Assembly (NCBI GenBank): GCA_030549775.1
Contig: CM060172.1
Span: 2,168,123 to 2,232,122 of the forward strand
Direction of reading: 5' to 3'
Length of the DNA stretch: 64,000 bases
From: Tamarix chinensis
Taxonomy: Eukaryota; Streptophyta; Magnoliopsida; Caryophyllales; Tamaricaceae
How positions within the stretch are numbered: position 1 is the first letter of the stretch; every line of letters starts with the position of its first letter. Shown here in pieces: positions 12,443-23,919 of this stretch. Position numbers and translations under genes: made by a program. The notes under the pieces are model-generated. The model saw only the letters and a program-made list of their open reading frames with translations, was not told the origin of the DNA and did no database searches.

Positions 12443-13155
12443 ATATGATTACGATGATAACAGTATAATATGTTTGGTATGTGATTTGATATTTCTCTGA
12501 AGTTCAAATATATGTAAAAATATATATCAAGTGAGTCATCTTAGTATGTAATTTGAACTTTAGTGACTCGAAATTCACACTTGAAAGACAAATTATCAAT
12601 GAATGTGGTAACGTACGAAATTCAAATCAAGATACATGGTATAATAAATAAGGTTATACCCATGCCTTGGATTGGATGGTAAACTAGTATAATAAAAATA
12701 ATTAATGATGATGGCGGGAATAATAATAATTAATGTTGATAATAATTTTTAGTCACTATAATAATAGAAATAATAATGTCTACTATTATTATTATTTTGT
12801 TCTCACCACGCTTTTTTTCCATCTTATGTTAACTTCATGGTTTGAAACTCTCGCAATGTTTCATTAATGATGCATGAATAGGGATCTGAACCTTCTAATA
12901 CATCGGACCTGCATAATTCTATGTATGTTGTTACTTCAACCTATTTCCATAAGTTTCCAAATTCTGAATGATTGACTAACACATGATCACTTAAACATGT
13001 GCTTTTGGATGCCACTTTTGTTGTTATCATCATTTGTTATAACGTCTTCATTTTCTAGATAGGATCTATATACCATCCGACATAATTTAAAATATATATC
13101 TCAGCTGCTTGCTTGCTTCACTAGTTGAGTACCATGTGTCCTAATATGTTATTAG
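12443..13155. other. Sequence before the first visible exon
   Basis: It is AT-rich and has ATT/AAT microsatellite-like runs at 12700-12800. I see no upstream exon of the HAD-like gene. It ends in the acceptor TTATTAG at 13155. Confidence 0.45.
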
Positions 13156-13310
13156 AGCCACTATCGAAAAGCTTGGGATCGAAAGAATCTCAAAATTAAA
13201 GATCATTGGCAATGAGGAAATTGAAGAAAGCAAGTATTTCCAACTTGTACGTGGACAAGCAACCTTTTTGGGTCTAGATGAGGAGCTTGCTAAGGAAGCA
13301 AATAAAGCAG
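13156..13310 (+). CDS. HAD-superfamily (CbbY-like) protein, internal exon
   Basis: This exon encodes 51 whole codons (reading ATIEKLGIERISKLKIIGNE at the start) with no stop. It opens after the acceptor TTATTAG at 13155 and ends at the donor AG|GTATAC, leaving one base of a split codon (phase 1). The encoded peptide, a KLG..RI..LK(I/V)IG(N/D).E(I/V)E motif followed by GLDEELAKEA, resembles plant HAD-like hydrolases related to CbbY. In that fold this part follows the cap domain and includes the strand leading to the third conserved motif. The upstream exons, which should carry the DxD nucleophile motif and probably a transit peptide, were not found in the first 13 kb. An acceptor two bases later is possible. 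The family name comes from recalled similarity, not from a search. Confidence 0.85.
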
Positions 13311-13413
13311 GTATACTAAATAGGTGTGATCAACATAAATTCATATGTATATAGGCACTTTTATAATTGAATGCTTCAAAACTGAAGCATTATGCTGTCT
13401 ATTCTGTTTCCAG

Positions 13414-13498
13414 TTTCTGCTGAAAAGAAGAAGATTGCAGAGGAGGTTGCTTCTATGCTTAAGCTGCGTGTTGATATAAATTCAGTCTCAGCTGAAAG
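13414..13498 (+). CDS. HAD-superfamily (CbbY-like) protein, second visible exon
   Basis: The exon is 85 bp. It starts after the acceptor TTCTGTTTCCAG and ends at the donor AG|GTTTTT. Its first two bases complete the valine codon left open by the preceding exon, and it ends with two bases of the next codon (phase 2). It encodes SAEKKKIAEEVASMLKLRVD followed by INSVSAE. This lysine- and glutamate-rich helix with the VASMLKL core is typical of the plant HAD-like family. The 103-bp intron before it (13311-13413) is normal for a plant; the intron after it (13499-28466) is about 15 kb and full of transposons. Confidence 0.88.
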
Positions 13499-14787
13499 GT
13501 TTTTCATTTTCTTTCTCATATGTTATTTTTCATCTGGCTGCACCACCCATTTTGCTATGTTCGGAAGATAATAGTAAACATTGCTTAATTGATTATTGGA
13601 TTTTATCCATCTTTAACCTTTGATAACCTTGCCAATGGGTAATATCTCATTGAGTATGCCATTTTTAGTTCCGTGTGACATGGTTTCTATCATCTAAACA
13701 TGTGGTCGTGACTTGACCAAATGTTCAGATTGTAGTTTATTAGATAGTTGATGGCTTAAGTTTTGCCCCCTTTCCTTGGGGAGTAGATACTTACGTAATT
13801 CAAGAAATTATTTGTTCAACTGTTTGGGGAGTCTATTAGTATGTTTGACATGTCTATGAACTAGTTTATAAGTTATTTTTAAGCTTATTGACTAGTTACT
13901 AAGTTATTTTGAAAAAGAGAAAGGGAAAAAAGAGAGAAGATGTTTGGTTTGGGAAAGTGCTTATCACAAAAGAAAAAAGAAAAGAAAAAAAGAAAAGAAA
14001 AAAGAGATAAAGAAGAAGAAGAAGCTAGTTTCACCATAGTTATCTCAACAATGTTAACTTTTCAACTTTCAGCATTTTATGCCAAATAGGCTCTATATCC
14101 TTTGCAAAATTAGGTTCATCACCTTGCTACAACTTATTAATTTATATAATAGGATCCATGTTGTTTTCATTGAAAATATGAAACTACTTTGCTTTTTCTC
14201 AATATTTATTATTTAAATTTTGTGGTGAGTCTACAAAGACACTTGTTAAGATTATTAAATATAAAAAGAAAATTAACATCTAGTGTCACCAACAACACAT
14301 GTATTTGTAATTAACTCTTTAATTATATTATTTTAGGCAAAAGTTTAATGCTTTAACAAGGGCCCATCGGCATCTACAAATTGTTTATTATTCTATTATG
14401 TTAATTACTATTAAAACTAATATCAATGGTAATAGGATTTTATTAATTACAATTTGTTAGATGATTTATAGAAATTATTATTATTTTGTTTTTGATTGAA
14501 GAAATTATTAATTGCAATTTGTTAGATGATTTATAGAAACTATTAAAACCTAACTGAAACCCATATGTGGTTCCTTATAGGATAGGTTGAAGTGTCAACT
14601 AAATCAAAGAGTGATAAGTCCTTTACATCCATGGGGTGATCCCAAATTTTCAATTATGACCTTTCATAACACGCACATTATCAAACTGATTGGATTTCTT
14701 GAAGGCATATGTGATAGCTAGCAAGTACCATAGGATGACATTATATATAAGCAAGGATGAATTTAGGTCATGTCAGGATGGTGGACG
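13499..14787 (+). other. Start of the 15-kb intron, no repeat recognised
   Basis: The intron opens GTTTTTC. An A-rich purine tract (AGAAAAAAG units) lies at 13910-14030. Two similar copies of TTAATTACAATTTGTTAGATGA lie at about 14443 and 14505, a small direct duplication. No coding relic was seen. Confidence 0.5.
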
Positions 14788-14795
14788 GTTGTTTG

Positions 14796-15052
14796 CATAC
14801 AATTAAATGTTGATCCCGATCCGCAATATTGGCCGATATTTATCGAATTTTGGATTAGCCAATAAGCGAAATTGGCAACACACGATGAATTTAGAATTTC
14901 ATGTATTTATCGGCTATATATCGATTATCGACTGATATTTATTAGTATTTGCTAATATTTATTGTGAAAAAAAAAACTCATGCCACGACAATCATAACAT
15001 ATAAAATATCGTTCGCGACACTTCGATACTGTGACTGCAATTTTATTGTTTG
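14796..15052 (+). mobile_element. hAT-like MITE, copy 1, exact 8-bp target duplication
   Basis: A 257-bp element starts CATACAATTAAAT and ends TTTTATTGTTTG, between two exact copies of GTTGTTTG (14788-14795 and 15053-15060). The imperfect inverted ends (CATACAAT and CAAACAAT) and the 8-bp duplication fit the hAT superfamily. It is non-coding, with ATATCGGC blocks in the middle and a TCGCGAC-type end. Compare copies at 35952 and 44992. Confidence 0.85.
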
Positions 15053-15069
15053 GTTGTTTGCCGATCAAA

Positions 15070-17480
15070 AGTGAATCTACCATCTTGGAGTTTGAGTCAA
15101 CCGCAACATGGAAAACACAATTGTCTCAAGCAATCTTCAAACCATAAACGATGGCCTCGAGTTCTACAAAGGTAGTACTACCAAAGCCCATGTTACTTAC
15201 AATGCCCATGATGCGATGTTTGGTATGGTCATGTAAGACTTTGCCTAAAGTAATGTTGTTCCTCAAATTGCCTTGAGCACTATCATGAACATTGATTTTG
15301 TTAGTACCAAGGGTTGGAGGATGCTAGGCTACATAGTAATTCTATAATGATCAATGAAGAATTCTAATAAATTGGTTTTTATTTCACTATGGTTTAAGCT
15401 GTTATAACATTTTCAATTTATAGGCTACAAAGTACGTCAGATATGGAAAGGCTAAATTACACCTACGATTATAGATTATGCATTCAAAATTCAAATTATA
15501 ACCATGATTATAACTTCTATACTTAAGAAATATTTACTCTAGAACTTTTGCTAACCCATGATTTCTAGTTAATAATATTTATTTTAGAATATTCTTTTGA
15601 TATGTTCACCCATAGTTTCTGGCTGATAATAATCGTAGTGATTTTAGCAATTTCCAACAATCAAGATTCCTCATATCCACGGGTTTGTGCCGAGCATAGT
15701 GATCTGGTTGTACAAAGTAGAACGAAATAATGAAGTTAATTAATTGTCTAGGTCATATATTCAAATGTGTTACTACAAAATAAGAAGGGTAAAGGGCCAT
15801 GTTCAACATCATGACAAGCATCTCAAATTTGATACTAGCCAAAGAAATATGGCAACTCCAAGAAATGTTGGGTGCGGTTTGCAGTGCCTATACTAATCGA
15901 TACTTGTTTAACTTGATTATAGTCTCTCAAAGCATCTAAGAGGCATTTATCATGATATCAAATTCTCTACTAAATGAGGGACTTTAAATTGCTATATCTT
16001 CAATTGTATGTGCCGGCTAAACATTGATAGAGGCTATCATGGCAATGTGGTGAAAGAGTTGCTAATGAGAAAAACATGACCATAGCTAATCTCCTTATGG
16101 TGTGGTTCGTCAGGTAATTATTTTTTGTAGGTCTTCGTCTAGGATAGTCTGACATGGTAGTTTTGATTTACCAATTTTGCCACAAAGTGCTAAAGTATAC
16201 TGACTGCTTGGTGCCTTATCGAAACTACTCAAAATGAGAAGAAGTAAGGCACCAAAAAGTTGAGTAGTTTGATGGGTACCAATGCGAAAACAATTAGGAG
16301 CTTTTCAGGTTGTTAGTGTGTAGTGCTTGGCCTAAGTAGTTCTCATGAGAGTTTCATAAGAAGAGCAAGATTCATGTTAGGTATATAACTATATATATAC
16401 ATTTTTGGTCATAGCCAACCTTTTATCTTGTCTTGGAGACAATATTCTAAGAGATTAAATGTGTGTTTGTTGATGGTGTATAGTGCTTCCCCGAAGGAAA
16501 TTACGGTTCATCAGGTTGAGTAAAGCTACAGTTTAATTTTTGATCTTGATGCTTTGCATATTGTAAAGAAGAATGGACTGAGAAATGAGAAGCTTGTCAT
16601 CCTTGAAGTTTATTGTACTCGTCCATGTATGTGGTTAAAAAAATCTAGGCAAAACTCCCCTTCACATAGTTGGAAGCTCTTATAAGAGTCAAGTGAAGAA
16701 GAGATAGGTATGCCAAGTGAGATGTTGTGGGCTAGGCTTGCATCAACATCTAAGGAGACACAAGTAGAAGATTTGTTAATGTTAATTAAGAGACCAGATT
16801 TAGTCAATCTTCAGATGAATTTGTAGAATGAACACTTTTCTAGATAATGAAAAATCATTTGTAATAAATAATTTTGACACTCTTGTACCATTCTTAGAGG
16901 CTTGGAGGGGTTTCCGCCTCTATTAAACCGAACAAGGTGACCAAGGCATTACATTCATAATATAAAGAGGTAAAGTGAAATAAGGTCACCTTTACGGATG
17001 TTGTGAGTTGAGGCAATAGATTCAGCAACAGACCTTTTCTATAAGAGGTTTATGGTTAGTGTGGCAATAGTGTACATAATCAAGTCAATACTTTACTAAG
17101 AAAGTCAGCCAATCTTGAGAATCTTGAGAATCATAGCTTTCTCAAGATGAATCTCGGGAATCATGCAATCTTTTGAGCCTCAAAGATGCCTTGTTATATA
17201 AATGAATTATTGTGAAAGAACTACATTATATTGTGTCTCTCGATAAAAAACACTGATTTTGATAGACAAATCAATGACCTTGACATGCTTCATTCTAGTG
17301 GAGGGGTTTATAGGGAAAAATTGGTTGATGGATGAATAAGAGTCAACTTGGGAATAAGTTGAATAAATGTCATATTGTGGGCTGCGGGGAATGTACCTTG
17401 TTCAAAAGCTTGTTGTGCTAAAGAGTATAAATCACGTTTGACTATTTTTCATAAGTTTTGATATAAACATGAATGGGTGT
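15070..17480 (-). pseudogene. Degraded LINE, RT and C-terminal RNase H
   Basis: Reading the minus strand, LINE reverse transcriptase pieces appear from right to left: a stretch matching the K.DL.KAYD region near 17100-17200, a G.R.GD..SPYLF-like segment near 16950, then W(S)GLLININKSSTCVS at 16740-16810 with the L.IP.....Y..F..C.G continuation. At the left (15090-15240) a plant-type RNase H segment reads MGFGSTTFVELEAIVYGLKI, then VAVDSNSK. Many stops and frameshifts break the frame. It lies antisense to the host gene inside the 15-kb intron. Confidence 0.7.
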
Positions 17481-18431
17481 CATTATTCTTAGGCATTTAT
17501 GTGTGATAACAAAAAAAAAACATTGATTTTACTTCCGGTGCTGGCATTAGTTGTACTAAAATCTACTTTATCCATGTGTGATAGTGATGAAAAATATGGG
17601 GTAGTGAGGATTACTATGTATAATCTTTGCAAGAGTTGAATAGGTTTTGAATATATGTAACAACAAGGTCTTTTAAAGAGTTTTGTGGCATTTCTTTGAG
17701 ATAGCATGTGATTTTCCCTCTTTTGAAGAGGTTATAGAGAGGAAAAAGAAACTAGTTATTCGATCTAGAACTTGAACTTGGTCCATTCTTGCTTCTTTGA
17801 ACCGAACAATTCGTTCTTAAGGCAAGGTATCACTGAACAAATTAGTTTTTCTTCCAGCTTAATAATTCCCGTAGAGAAATTATGCGACAGAGATTCTAGT
17901 ACCCCTTTTATGTGAGCCAATTGGCAACATTTATGGTGCGAAAAATTGCTAAAGAAAAATGAGCTCCAAGAGTGGTGTGTGGTAAAACTATTTTATAGTA
18001 GTTTTGGTGATATCACTACTGGTCTGCTAATGTCGATGTAAATTATTGGAAATACTTGCATACAAAGTCAATCCAAATTGTTGGCCTCTTAGTGGTTACT
18101 AACTTAATAGGTTAAGGAGCATCATGATAATTCAAATCAATTCTGTAAGGCTGTGAACAGAAGTTAAAGGAAATAATTCACTAATCTTCAATCTGAGTAC
18201 AATGCCCACCTAAGTGTCCATGCGAAGAATGTTTTTGGTTCGACATGTGTTATCAAGGCCATCCAACCATTTAGGAATGAACTAATTAATATCAGGAACA
18301 ATTGTCTTTGATTTATTTGGCAGCTAAGTAGTATAATGAAGTAATTAGCTCACACATCTCATAGAGATAATATGCTCTTATTTATGATTGTATTTAGTTT
18401 AATTTAATCTAATCCAATTGTCTAATTACAA
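17481..18431. other. Unassigned intron sequence
   Basis: No terminal repeats or coding relic were recognised. The minus ORF at 17489-17707 has no recognisable content. Confidence 0.4.
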
Positions 18432-18606
18432 TGATATTCAAGGGTTCAAGGACCAGATTCCTCCTAATTTTAGGATTTCAAGAGCTTGAAGCTCTCCCTA
18501 AATAAACTTCTCGATTATCTATGTCCTCTACTAGTCTCTTAACTCTATATTTATAGCGTTGGTTAGGAGATTATAGACCCAAATCCTTAATAGACTTCTA
18601 ACAAAC
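18432..18606 (-). mobile_element. Left LTR, first part, of a miniature LTR element (split)
   Basis: The LTR starts TGATATTCAAGG and is interrupted at 18606 by the gypsy element. Its block AATTTTAGGATTT..TTGAAGCTCTCCCTAAA resembles 21780-21835 in the right LTR. The second part is 20804-20861. Confidence 0.55.
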
Positions 18607-18990
18607 TGATAAGATAGAGCTGAGATTAATAGATTGGTAAGGTTTTTACTCAACATTTCCAGACTATATGAGGGCCTAGAACCTCCAAGTGTAGATTTCC
18701 CAAATTAATCGACGCCTCCCTCCTTCTAGCATCATTCTCTATTTATAATTACATAGTAACTACCAGCCATTAACAAAAAAGAAAAGAAAATAAAATAGAA
18801 GAAATAGGAGGGAATCCTAACAGTATCAGCCTAGCCTACATTCCCTCCTTACCCTTAATCAAAATCAGTGATCACCCTGCTAGGCCAGACATGAGGCTAC
18901 CTCAACCCCCTACTCCCCCCATGTGCCTTCCTTCCTCCCGGATTTTTTCCATTTCTTCTAGCATACGTGCATGTAATCAGGGGTTTATCA
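18607..18990 (-). repeat. 3' LTR of an internally deleted gypsy element
   Basis: This 384-bp LTR starts TGATAAGATAGAGC and ends GGTTTATCA, so the TGATAA and TTATCA ends are inverted. It is about 93 percent identical by eye to 20411-20803. On the minus strand a purine tract (GGGAAGGGAGTAG) abuts it, as expected for the polypurine tract before a 3' LTR. Confidence 0.85.
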
Positions 18991-20410
18991 CTACTCCCTT
19001 CCCAAAGTTTCACCTTGTCATCAAGGTGGAATTCGGGGAATTGTTTGTCGAGTGACTCGAAACCTTCCTAAGAAGACTCGAAGGAAGGTAATGCCTATCG
19101 TTAAATCATGACTTCCAACTGTCCCTTGGAGTTGTATCTTAGCCCTTGAACTACCTCTGGCTGGGCTTTCCATTCTAAATCTTTTGTGAGAACTTCGGGT
19201 ATAGGCTAGGCTTGATGACCATCTCCCAGAGCCCGCTTCAACATGGATATATGAAAAACCGAGTGTATGGTGTTGGAAGGGGGCAAGTCCAGGCAGTAAG
19301 CAACCCTCCCCACTTGAGCCTTCACTTGTTAAGGCCTAAAGTATATTGGGGCTAATTTCTCATTTTTCGTCCTGGCTAGGGATTTCTGCTTGTATGGCCT
19401 AAGCTCTACATAGACCCAATCTCCCACTGCCAACTTGATGTCTCTTCAGCCGTCGAGTAGTGATTTGTTTGCCCCCTAATGGTTCACAGCTGCTTTTCCC
19501 AAAATCGGCCCGGTTTGGGCTGTGCCTAGTAGTGGCGAACGCATAGCCTGCCCCACTTAGGCTACGCCCAGCAATCAGGGTCCCAGTAGGCCTGCTTCCT
19601 CCAAAAGTAGCCCACGCCTGAGGCCCAAAGCTATTGCCTGGCCTCCCACGACTTCTTCCTCCCCCAAGTCCTTAGTTTTAGTATGAGAAAGCTCTGTTTT
19701 TATCTTCCACCATCCGCGCTACCTCCATTAGCTCCTCCAACTCCTTTGGTCTCATCATCCTCACCTCTACCTGGATTTGGGGCTGCAATCCGTTGAGGAA
19801 GGTACTCTCCAAAACCTTCGAGGTTAGTCGACCTTGAAGGGACAAAGCCAGTAGCTCAAATTGTGCTACGTAGGCTTCTACTGAGTCCGTTTGCCTCATA
19901 GCCAAAATTTTTTCGCATAGTGATCCTTCATGCCTTTACTTGAACTCGGCCAGGAGGGCTTCCTTGAAGCCCAGCCAGGAGTTGAACCTCTTGCTGTCCC
20001 CTACATACTAGAACCATGCCATTGCCTTTCCTTCCATTTCCATGGCCACCGTTTCCATCTTCTTTTCATCCTTTGTTTGGTTCAAGGCAAAATACCTTTC
20101 CACTTTAAAAATCTAGCCATTTGGGTTAGCTCCATCGAATAACGGAAACTCCAGCTGATGAGGTGGTCTAATGTCCATTTTCAAGTCTTGTAGAATGGTA
20201 GCCTCCATCTCCTTTTGCTTACCTATGTCCTTGATTGATGAGCTCGATACCTCCTGGCTTAAAATATTGATCCAAGTGTCCTCCTAACTCGCCCATCCGT
20301 TTCTCAATTGATCCAATCCTCTCCCCTAACTTCAAGTTTTCACTCCTTGACTCACATCTCTCCCCTACCAGTTCCTCCTGCAGCTCTGGTAGTGAGCTCC
20401 GATATCAGAC
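18991..20410 (-). pseudogene. Gypsy gag fused to integrase C-terminus (internal deletion)
   Basis: On the minus strand, gag runs from about 20150 to 19680: LEFPLFDGANPNGW, then KVERYFALNQ, KMETVAMEMEGKAM.WF and, in an open frame at 19678-19905, QTDSVEAYVAQFELLALSLQ. A proline-rich segment follows, then without protease, RT or RNase H the sequence passes near 19480 into the integrase end (K..PYRQKSLAR, VFHISMLKRALG). At the right edge TATCGGAGCTCACTACC, beside the LTR, is a good primer-binding site for initiator-methionine tRNA. The element is non-autonomous and carries stops. Confidence 0.8.
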
Positions 20411-20803
20411 TGATAAGACAGAGCTGAGATTAATGGATTGGTAAGGTTTTTACTCAACTTTTCCAGATTATATGAGGGCCTAGAACTTCTAAGTGTGGAT
20501 TTTCCAAATTAATCGATGCCTCCCTTCTCCCAGCCTCATTCTCTATTTATAATTACACATTAACTACCAGCCATTAACAAAAAAGAAAAGAAAATAAAAA
20601 TAGAATAAATAGGAGGGAATCTTAATAGTATCAGCCTAACTAACATTCCCCCCTGCCCTTAACCGAAATCAGTGACCACCCCGCCAGGCTGTGAGGTTAG
20701 ACATGAGGATACCTCAACCCCCTACTCCCCACATGTACCTTCCTTTCCTCCCTGATTTTTTCCTTTTCTTCTAGCATACGTGTATTTAATCAGGGGTTTA
20801 TCA
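20411..20803 (-). repeat. 5' LTR of the internally deleted gypsy element
   Basis: This 393-bp LTR is the partner of 18607-18990, with the same TGATAAG start and TTTATCA end. Flanks are CAAAC (left) and CAGGC (right), an imperfect 5-bp target duplication. The close LTR match indicates a fairly recent insertion. Confidence 0.85.
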
Positions 20804-20861
20804 CAGGCTAACCCATAACTAACCACACATTTTACCACATATCAATCTTGATAGCCTATCA
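20804..20861 (-). mobile_element. Left LTR, second part, of the miniature LTR element
   Basis: It continues 18432-18606 after the gypsy insertion and ends GATAGCCTATCA, complementary to the TGATAGG start at 21750. A minus-strand purine tract (GCACAAGGGGAGTAA) lies directly right of it. Confidence 0.55.
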
Positions 20862-21749
20862 TTACTCCCCTTGTGCACTCCTCTTTCCTTAAGATTAGGA
20901 AAAGGATACCACCCAAAAAAAAATAAAAATAGAAAAGACACAATGACAAAATATATAAGTAAGACATGAATTTTTTCTTTCTTTTTGAATTTTAATGAAA
21001 GACAAGAATAAAGGAAATAGATTTTGGCTTCAATGAGGCATTTTCTTTGTTGTCACCAACTATTGCTCTTCTTACTTCATGCTATGTGGAGTCTCCTCAT
21101 TGGTTGGTCGCCATAAAGCATTCGACCCCGTGGATGGAGAATCAATGCATAGCTAGGGTTTGCAATAGTTTTTTTTTCTCCCCTCATGATCATTCTTCTA
21201 GTTCTTGAGAAATTTGGGAAGCTTAGGGTTTGTTGCTTACTTTGGAGGCTGCCTAGGCAAGTATTCATTGTAGTCAAAGTGAAAGTCAATTGACGGTGTT
21301 GATTCCCTATTGACTTTGGCGGCATAGGTTGTCCGCAATCTTGAAGAGATTCATGTTTGGCTTAAAGTTGCAGGTAGAGCTTGGTAAGTGTGACTTAGTG
21401 CGTCACTATCCCTTAAGTTGTAGAATTAAAAGCCAAATAGGAGGATGAAAAGGTTTAGCACTCCAGCATGAGAATTCACAAGCATAAGATAATTCAACTT
21501 ATTGTCACTCCTAGTCGTTATTGATTGTTCTTTGATTCCTTTGTATGCTTGTATATCTGGTCATTGTACAATTCCAACATCTATCTACTCCATATCTTTG
21601 ATAACACATTCTATTCCACTTCTTAATATTTGTATCCACCTATCTAACTTGGCTATGCATTAATCTTGCATTTTTGCAATCATTCCTCATGTTTAGGTAA
21701 ATTTTCTATATCCATGACTGGTTTGGATCATTAGATCTCTGATACTAAT
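20862..21749 (-). mobile_element. Internal part of a miniature LTR element
   Basis: It is about 890 bp between a purine tract at the left and, at the right, the minus-strand sequence TTAGTATCAGAGATC beside the right LTR, a primer-binding site for initiator tRNA. No gag or pol motif is seen; the 82-codon minus ORF at 21077-21325 is unrecognised. Short LTRs (about 230 bp) and a short non-coding core fit a TRIM. Confidence 0.5.
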
Positions 21750-21850
21750 TGATAGGTAGGTACCAAAATTAGGTTGAGGAGAAATTAAGTTTCAAGGAGC
21801 TGGTTAGGATTTTAAGACTGTGAACCTCTCCCTAAACTTGTTATTTGTTT
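21750..21850 (-). mobile_element. Right LTR of the miniature element, truncated
   Basis: It begins TGATAGGTAGG and resembles the left LTR to about 21840, then stops at a T-rich run that looks like the 3' end of the adjoining LINE. Confidence 0.5.
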
Positions 21851-21854
21851 TTTT

Positions 21855-23915
21855 AATAAGTAGGAATATTATTACTTATGAAATAGAGTAATTATAACCT
21901 ACCAAACTAATCCACTTTTGAAATTAAGCCTTAGAATAGGGGTGTACCAATCTTCTTACTATGGGTATGACAATAGCCTGAGCAAGACTAGGGATATCTC
22001 TACTAAGATTCTCAAAGTTTATTAGTTTCTCTTGTACCAAACATGATCAATATAGGACACAAAAAGAGCTCCCATGACTTGCTTCTTCGGGCCATTTTGC
22101 CTTGACTTGGTCAACAAAGTGAGGATCTCCTATTGCCAACCCTGGATGCTATCCCTACTTCTAGCAGCTCATCGTATTTTCCTCTAGATTGCAACTGTGA
22201 AAGGGTAGAGGATGAACAAGTGATCCCTTGTTTCAGTTTGTTGCTGACATAACAGTAACACACATTGATACTTCACACCAATGCCTATCTCCAATAGCCT
22301 AGTTTAAGTCATCAACCTTTCTTTTAATGCTAGCTACAAAAGAAACCTGGGAGTTGCGAGAGTGCCACACAAGCTTAGACCACCTTTGTTTAGCTTGCCT
22401 ATGCCTCACAGCTTTATATGTTGTTTTGAAACTATAATCAAGGTAACTATTTTGCATGAAGCACTGCAAATCAGTTTATATAATAAGGATTTTTAAAAAA
22501 AGCCATGAAGTGTATCCAATGGGATTGTAATTTCACACACTAGTGTGCTTGAGGTAGATTGTATGAATCCTTCTTACCCATAATGAATCCTTCTTGAGAG
22601 CAATATTCCAGAGAATTTTTCCAAGACACATTGATTCCTAACACCTAGGTTAAGAAAACCTAGACCACCCTCCTTTTGGAAAACAAATCTGTTCCAGAGC
22701 TCTTCATCGAACGTGCACCTTTTTAGGCCACAAGTTCCTACAGAGACCGACAAACTGATAGAGTACCTTTTTTAGGTCAAAGAATAACATGGCTAATATA
22801 TAATTATATGTCGGACAACACTGACTTGATAATCTACAACCTTCTAGCATAATATAGGTTGATTGTGCACTAATGCTTTAGTCTTGCAGTTACCTTTTTC
22901 AACATAGGGTGGAGAAGGGATGAAGAAAATCTGGCTAAGGTTAAAGGCCAACTAAGGTAGGTGATAGGGAAGGCACCCTCTTGGAAACCAACAAGTTAAC
23001 TTTTGACCTTCTCATAGCAGGTACCACACCACCAAAATAAACAGTGCACTTTTGGGGATTGAGGATCAATTTAGTTAGCCTAAAAAAATGTCTTTTTTGT
23101 AAGTCATCATGGCAAAAAAGGAGAATGTCATTGGCAAAGCTAAGGTTGACAATCTTTTGACTTTGCATCTAGTGTGGATTTTGAAAGAAAAATTAGTTAA
23201 TAAAAGTTTGAGGCATCTACTAGGATAGTCCATGACAAGAACAAAAAGATAAGTAGAGAGAGGTCTCTCTGTCTCAAACCTCTCTTAGCCTAAAATGGAG
23301 GAGTTAACACACTGAGAGAGAATGCCAATTTATCCAAATAGGCCATGATCAACTTGACAAGGAAACTCATACAACAAGATGTTCTAAAGAAAAATTTAGT
23401 CTACCATATCACAGGCTTTTTGAAGATCTAACTTTAACACGAATCTCGGGGAAATCCCTTTGCAAGCATATTTCCTCACCAATTCATGAGCCAACAACAC
23501 ATTCTCACCAATACTTCCCTTAATGAAAGCATTTTGAGCATAGCCTACAATTGAGGGCATGATACCTTGCAATCTTTGAGTTAGGATATTTGAAATAACT
23601 TTGTAAAGTATGGTACAACATGCTGGCCTGAAATTAGTAACCCTTTGTGGATTTTTCTTTTTAGAAATCAAGATAAAAAAGTGAGATTTATCTTCCTAGG
23701 CAAGAAGGTCGTAGCAAAGAATTTTCTAACAGCAGAAAATAACTCATCTCCAATGATTTCGTTGCTTTTCTTGAAGAAAACCAGCTGTAAACCCATCCAC
23801 ACCTTGAGCCTTAGCGTCACTTATTGAAAATACAATTAATTTAGTCTCCTCCACTAAAGGAGGGACACCATCAATCTTCCCCTCCTAACTTAGGTGGAAA
23901 TCTTGAGTACGCTTA
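21855..23915 (-). pseudogene. LINE with RT and zf-RVT end, 5' truncated
   Basis: The T-rich run at 21848-21855 is the reverse complement of a poly(A) tail. On the minus strand, from right to left: SISDAKAQGVDGFTA-like (about 23810), KNPQRVTNFRPACCTILYKV and QRLQGIMPSIVGYAQNAFIK with the LKLDLQKA.DMVD segment (23396-23671), LSFANDILLFCHDDLQK and LNPQKCTVYFGG (22941-23168), then a zinc-binding-like end with QQTETRDHLF near 22250. FANDILL replaces the usual FADD catalytic motif in this copy. Frameshifts make it inactive. It lies antisense to the host gene. Confidence 0.85.
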
Positions 23916-23919
23916 CTTA

